Shown: piece by piece, positions 60,766 through 64,000 of the stretch
Position numbering within the stretch: the stretch's first letter is position 1
Layout of the letters: each line of letters opens with the position of its first letter
From: JBAZTO01 sp041661865
GTDB lineage: Bacteria > Planctomycetota > Phycisphaerae > SM23-33
Length of the DNA stretch: 64,000 bases
Assembly: GCA_041661865.1 (NCBI GenBank)
Contig: JBAZTO010000002.1
Span: forward strand, 69,011 to 133,010
Direction: 5' to 3'
Position numbers and translations under genes: made by a program
Notes under the pieces: model-generated
Databases searched by the model: none
Seen by the model: the letters and a program-made list of their open reading frames with translations, nothing else
What the model was told of the DNA's origin: nothing

Positions 60766-61884
60766 ATGAACGCGAGGAAGATGATTGTTGTTGTGGTGGC
60801 GGGGATGCTGTTGGTTGCGGGGATGGCTCAGGCGGATGTACTCAATCTGGGTGGGACGCGCGACGCCAATGGAACCTGGACAGGGCTGGCGAGTTTGGAG
60901 ACTGTCCATGTGGGCGATGCGGGGAATGCGGCGGACATGCGTGTGATGAATGACGGAACTGCTGGTTACGGCGCGGTGTCCTATGAGTACAACATCGGCA
61001 AGTACGAAGTGACGGCCGGGCAGTACTGCGAGTTCCTTAACAAGGTGGCCGCCACGGACACCTACGGCCTGTATAGCACGAAGATGGCCGACACGCATAC
61101 AATGGAGCATGTGATATTTGACTTTAACGTCCCTGGCTGCAACATCCAGCGGAGCGGCTCCTCGGGCAGTTACACCTATAGCGTGGACGCCGACTGGGCC
61201 AACCGTCCGGCAAGCTGTGTGAGCTTCTGGAATGGATGCCGTTTTACCAACTGGCTGCACAACGGCCAGCCGACGGGCGGGCAGGATGCCGACACAACGG
61301 AGCGGGGCGCCTACACGCTCGATGGATACAACGGACACGATGGCCGGACGATCCAGCGCAGCGCCGACGCGAAATGGGCGATACCCAGTGAGGATGAGTG
61401 GTACAAGGCGGCGTACTACAAGGGCGGCTCGACCAATGCCGGCTACTGGGACTACCCCACCCGCAGCGACACGGCCCCGGGGCGAGACATGGCCGACGTC
61501 TCCGGGAATGACGTGAACTACTACATCTCCGAGCTCGGGGGGCAGCCCATCGATTCGGGCAAGTGCATGACCGTCGCCGGCGAGTTCCAGAACTCCGACA
61601 GCCCTTACGGCACGTTCGACCAAGGTGGGAATGTCCTTGAGTGGAACGAGGCAATAATCCGAATCCGTCAGGATGAGAATCGTGCAGATCGCGACTTGCG
61701 GGGCGGGGATTTCCGCACAGGCTCCGGCTTCCTGCTTGCGTCGGCCCGCGACAACGTCGGCCACGGTGGTTTTCCGACTTCCCAATACGGCGACATCGGG
61801 TTCCGTGTCGTGGAGGTTCCTGAACCGGCCACGATGGCGCTCCTGGCCTTGGGCGGGATAGGGCTGCTGCGACGGCGGAAGTAG
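60766..61884 (+). CDS. Secreted formylglycine-generating-enzyme-like protein with PEP-CTERM
   Basis: A 372-residue exported protein: signal peptide (1-23), a FGE-sulfatase/SUMF1-type domain (YNIGKYEVTAGQYCEFLNKV; WAIPSEDEWYKAAYYKGGST; GTFDQGGNVLEWNEAIIRIR; LRGGDFRTGSG; GFRVVEV) and a C-terminal PEP-CTERM (VPEPATMALLALGGIGLLRR). SUMF1-fold proteins include true sulfatase activators and many binding proteins; the surface anchor and the lack of an obvious catalytic cysteine pair favour a structural or binding role. No sulfatase is nearby. Confidence 0.88.
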   Translation: MNARKMIVVVVAGMLLVAGMAQADVLNLGGTRDANGTWTGLASLETVHVGDAGNAADMRVMNDGTAGYGAVSYEYNIGKYEVTAGQYCEFLNKVAATDTYGLYSTKMADTHTMEHVIFDFNVPGCNIQRSGSSGSYTYSVDADWANRPASCVSFWNGCRFTNWLHNGQPTGGQDADTTERGAYTLDGYNGHDGRTIQRSADAKWAIPSEDEWYKAAYYKGGSTNAGYWDYPTRSDTAPGRDMADVSGNDVNYYISELGGQPIDSGKCMTVAGEFQNSDSPYGTFDQGGNVLEWNEAIIRIRQDENRADRDLRGGDFRTGSGFLLASARDNVGHGGFPTSQYGDIGFRVVEVPEPATMALLALGGIGLLRRRK

Positions 61885-62014
61885 AATCCTGCGCTTGGAA
61901 GGGTACGCAGAACCTTTGTCTTGCCAAGAACCTGCCGGCCGGCAAGCAGGGGTCCGCGTGCCCTTCCAGTGCTGTATCGCCACATGCTCAGTAGGTGTAG
62001 GGCGTGCGCAGACG

Positions 62015-62204
62015 CGCGGCGGAGTTCCTACTCCGCCGCGAGGATGGACGAGCGAAAAGGAGGTGGAGTTGGAACTCCACCTCCCTGATATGTGAGGGGC
62101 ATCCGTGCTTAGCCCAGGGCGGAAGTAAGTCGTCGGATTGGTGCGCGATTGGTACCACAGCCGTCTCGGCTGTGGATCTCCAAGACACAGGCGAGACGCC
62201 TGTG
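62015..62204. repeat. Cluster of four perfect hairpins (families F, G, E-like, B)
   Basis: CGCGGCGGAGT-TCCT-ACTCCGCCGCG (62015-62040); GGAGGTGGAGTT-GG-AACTCCACCTCC (62059-62084); CCACAGCC-GTCTC-GGCTGTGG (62155-62175); CACAGGCG-AGA-CGCCTGTG (62186-62204). They fill the 416-base gap between the SUMF1-like gene and the GspE-like gene. No gene in 61885-62300 can be supported. Confidence 0.85.
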
Positions 62205-62300
62205 CTACCAAAGCGGCCGCGCGCGGAACCCACCTTGACGCCCCCGCGGCCCGTGGTAGGATGGAGTTTGCAGGCCGGAGGAGGCCCCAAGGAGGCTCGG

Positions 62301-63857
62301 GTGACCGAGAGGTTGTTCAATCTGCACCAGGTGGCCAATCTGCTGGGCGTTCGTCCAGCCGAGGTGGTCGAATGGGCGCGCAAGGGCGAGTTGCCCGTTC
62401 GCCGGACGGCCGACGGCGGCGTGGGCATCCCCGAAAAAGGCCTGGTCCAGTTCCTCCAGGCCAAGGGCATCGACCTCAAGGCCCTGGCCGGCCAAGCCGA
62501 TCCGCGGGAAAGCGACCCGCAGGCCACGCCCTCCGAACCGCCCCAACCGCAGCTTGTCTCGCAGGCCTCGCCGCCGGATTCTGTTGACGCGGGGATTTAT
62601 TCGCCGCCGCGCCGCCGAGTACCGCAGGACGAACCGGCAGAGGCTGTCGATCTCCCAGCCGATGCCTTGCAAGCCCGGGCCCAAGCGCCCGCTGTCGTCG
62701 CCGGGGATGAGCTGTCCGCCGAGGGGCTTCTTCGCCAGGCCGTGGCCAGGCGGGCGGGCGGCATTCTGCTGGAGTCTGCCGGAGCGGATGTGACGCTGCG
62801 CCTGCGGGTGGACGGCGTTCTGCAATCCATCGGCCCTCGCGAGGGGGGCAAGCTTTCGCCGGCGGTTTTCGACCAGCTCAGGACGCTGGCGGGCATCGTC
62901 GAAGGCGCCGAGGCACTATCCAGCGGCAGGTTCAGCCTGCGTATTGACGAGGCTGAGTACAACTTCGCCCTGGTCAGTTGCCCGACGCTCGCCGGCCAGC
63001 GCCTGGTCGTTCAGATCAGCGGGGCCGCGGCGGCTGAGCTGGGCCTGGCGGATCTTGGCCTGGCCCACGGCGATCTCCTGGCGCTGCAACGCATCCTCGC
63101 CGCCGGTCGCGGCCTGGTTCTCGTCGCCGGTCTGCCGCGCATGGGCAAGGCCACGACCGTCGCGTGCATGGCCAGGAGCGTGATGGACCTCCGCCGCGAC
63201 GTGGTGGCCGTGCTGTCGGCCGATCAGAAGGCCCCGCCCGGCCTGCCGGCGGTGCGGGCCGACGAAGCCGGCGGCATGAGTCCCGCCGAGATTGTTCGCT
63301 CCCTGGTCAGCCAGGACGCCGACGCCATCGTGCTCCCCGAGATTCGCGACGCCGCCACCTGTCGCGCCGCGGTGGACGCCGCCGCCGATACGATGGTCAT
63401 CGCCTCCATCGCCGCCCGCGACACGCACGAGGCCTTGATCCTGCTGTTGGAAACCGGCATCGACCGCTGGTCATTGGCCTCGAGCCTCCAGGCGGTCGTC
63501 ACGCAGGTGCTGGCGCGGCGGCTGTGCCCGGCGTGCAGGCAGCCGGCTGAGATCGACGACGAATTGCGATGGCGGCTTGGCCTGGAAGAAGCTGACCGCG
63601 CGGCCAAGGCGTTTGGCCCCGGCGGCTGCGACGACTGTGGCCAGGGCGGCTATGCCGGACGCATCGGCATCTTCTCCACATTATTGAATGACCGCCTGCT
63701 GGCGGCGGTGATTCGCAAAGGCGCCGCTGCCGACGCGATCGTCCAGTCCGCCGCTCTCCGCGGCCGGCCCTCGCTGCGCGCGGCCATGCTGGAGCAACTC
63801 CAGGCCGGCACGCTCTCGCCGGAAGAGGCCGACCGTCTCGGCATGCCGGGCGAATAA
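62301..63857 (+). CDS. GspE-type ATPase fused to an excisionase-like DNA-binding domain
   Basis: A 518-residue fusion. Residues 4-57 form an excisionase/MerR-like helix-turn-helix (LFNLHQVANLLGVRPAEVVE, then a wing and GLVQFLQAKGID). A Pro/Gln-rich linker (65-130) leads to a type II secretion/type IV pilus ATPase module: N2-like domain (140-245), degenerate Walker A GLPRMGKATT (277-286, Ala 284 where Thr/Ser is usual), Asp box LPEIRD, His-box-like ASIAARDTHEAL, and the zinc cysteines 409, 412, 443 and 446. The start is a GTG with AAGGAGG ahead. ATP hydrolysis is doubtful; a regulatory role is inference. Confidence 0.85.
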   Translation: MTERLFNLHQVANLLGVRPAEVVEWARKGELPVRRTADGGVGIPEKGLVQFLQAKGIDLKALAGQADPRESDPQATPSEPPQPQLVSQASPPDSVDAGIYSPPRRRVPQDEPAEAVDLPADALQARAQAPAVVAGDELSAEGLLRQAVARRAGGILLESAGADVTLRLRVDGVLQSIGPREGGKLSPAVFDQLRTLAGIVEGAEALSSGRFSLRIDEAEYNFALVSCPTLAGQRLVVQISGAAAAELGLADLGLAHGDLLALQRILAAGRGLVLVAGLPRMGKATTVACMARSVMDLRRDVVAVLSADQKAPPGLPAVRADEAGGMSPAEIVRSLVSQDADAIVLPEIRDAATCRAAVDAAADTMVIASIAARDTHEALILLLETGIDRWSLASSLQAVVTQVLARRLCPACRQPAEIDDELRWRLGLEEADRAAKAFGPGGCDDCGQGGYAGRIGIFSTLLNDRLLAAVIRKGAAADAIVQSAALRGRPSLRAAMLEQLQAGTLSPEEADRLGMPGE

Positions 63858-63884
63858 GCCACGGGCCGCTACATCTGATCCGAT

Positions 63885-63990
63885 GGTGCCACGGCTGCGT
63901 TGTGTGCAGCCGTGCAGGTCGTAGGTCGTGCATACTTGCACGAGGGTATTCCGCGTGCAACCAGTTGCACGCCGCTACCGAAACTGTCGC
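63885..63990. repeat. Mosaic palindromic repeats (families A, D, C)
   Basis: Family A (63885-63915), then CGTGCATACTTGCACG (family D, inverse of 51096-51111), then GCGTGCAA-CCAG-TTGCACGC, then CCGAAACTGTCGCAG, the inverse of the CTGCGACAGTTTCCG stretch at 48302. The array runs toward the window edge. Confidence 0.8.
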
Positions 63991-64000
63991 AGGCGCGCGG

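Noticed and set aside
60460..62211. 583-codon minus-strand frame opposite the SUMF1-like gene
   Set aside because: It is antisense to a clear signal-peptide/SUMF1/PEP-CTERM gene and runs through the hairpin cluster at 62015-62204; no ribosome site or domain.
1314..63990. CRISPR array or tRNA/rRNA genes among the repeats
   Set aside because: Repeats are scattered single palindromes without regular spacers, and no cas genes are present; no cloverleaf or rRNA sequence was seen.

Overview
The window looks like chromosomal DNA from a planctomycete, most likely class Phycisphaerae. The reasons are high G+C, PEP-CTERM secreted proteins (a dockerin-like protease and a formylglycine-generating-enzyme-like protein), a GspE-type ATPase fused to an excisionase-like DNA-binding domain, and many short hairpin repeats between genes. 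The taxonomic call is inference from gene content; there is no rRNA or other marker here.

Positions 2.7-48 kb are almost entirely one flagellar locus on the minus strand, with about 40 flagellar genes: filament (fliC, fliD, fliS), hook and rod (flgB-flgL, fliK), LP ring (flgH, flgI, flgA), MS/C ring (fliF, fliG, fliM, fliN), export apparatus (fliH, fliI, fliJ, fliO-fliR, flhA, flhB), stator (motA and two motB-like genes), a MotE-like chaperone, sigma-28 (fliA) with FlgM, and two sigma-54 activators. Read in the direction of transcription it splits into units, each behind a recognisable promoter: fliK-flgD-flgE-PilZ-flgF-flgG-flgA-flgH-flgI-flgJ-flgN-flgK-flgL (sigma-54 site at 48063); a TPR protein plus a small chaperone-like gene (34363); a TPR protein, a small TPR-like protein, an activator, flgB-flgC, fliE-fliJ, mot genes and fliL-fliN (31602); fliO-fliP-fliQ-fliR-flhB-flhA-fliA and lipoproteins (15636); and flgM, fliC and fliD-fliS, each with a sigma-28-like promoter of constant form. 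This matches the usual hierarchy: sigma-54 for the basal body and hook, sigma-28 for the filament. No chemotaxis genes, flhF or flhG are present.

The first 2.6 kb hold a DEAD-box RNA helicase, a rubrerythrin with a Fur/PerR-like operator, and a small helical protein. From 48 kb on the content is mixed: an unrecognised 794-residue protein of visibly lower G+C flanked by direct repeats; an all-alpha dUTPase-like pyrophosphatase; a glutamine-dependent asparagine synthetase; parB preceded by three perfect parS sites set in a decayed tandem repeat; a secreted protease; a YbaK-type deacylase; pyrE; gmhA; two small membrane proteins; a PEP-CTERM sulfatase-modifying-factor-like protein; and the GspE-like fusion at the right end.

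Between genes, and even inside operons, sit short perfect or near-perfect palindromes of several families, catalogued below. They are the main sequence structure that the genes do not explain.
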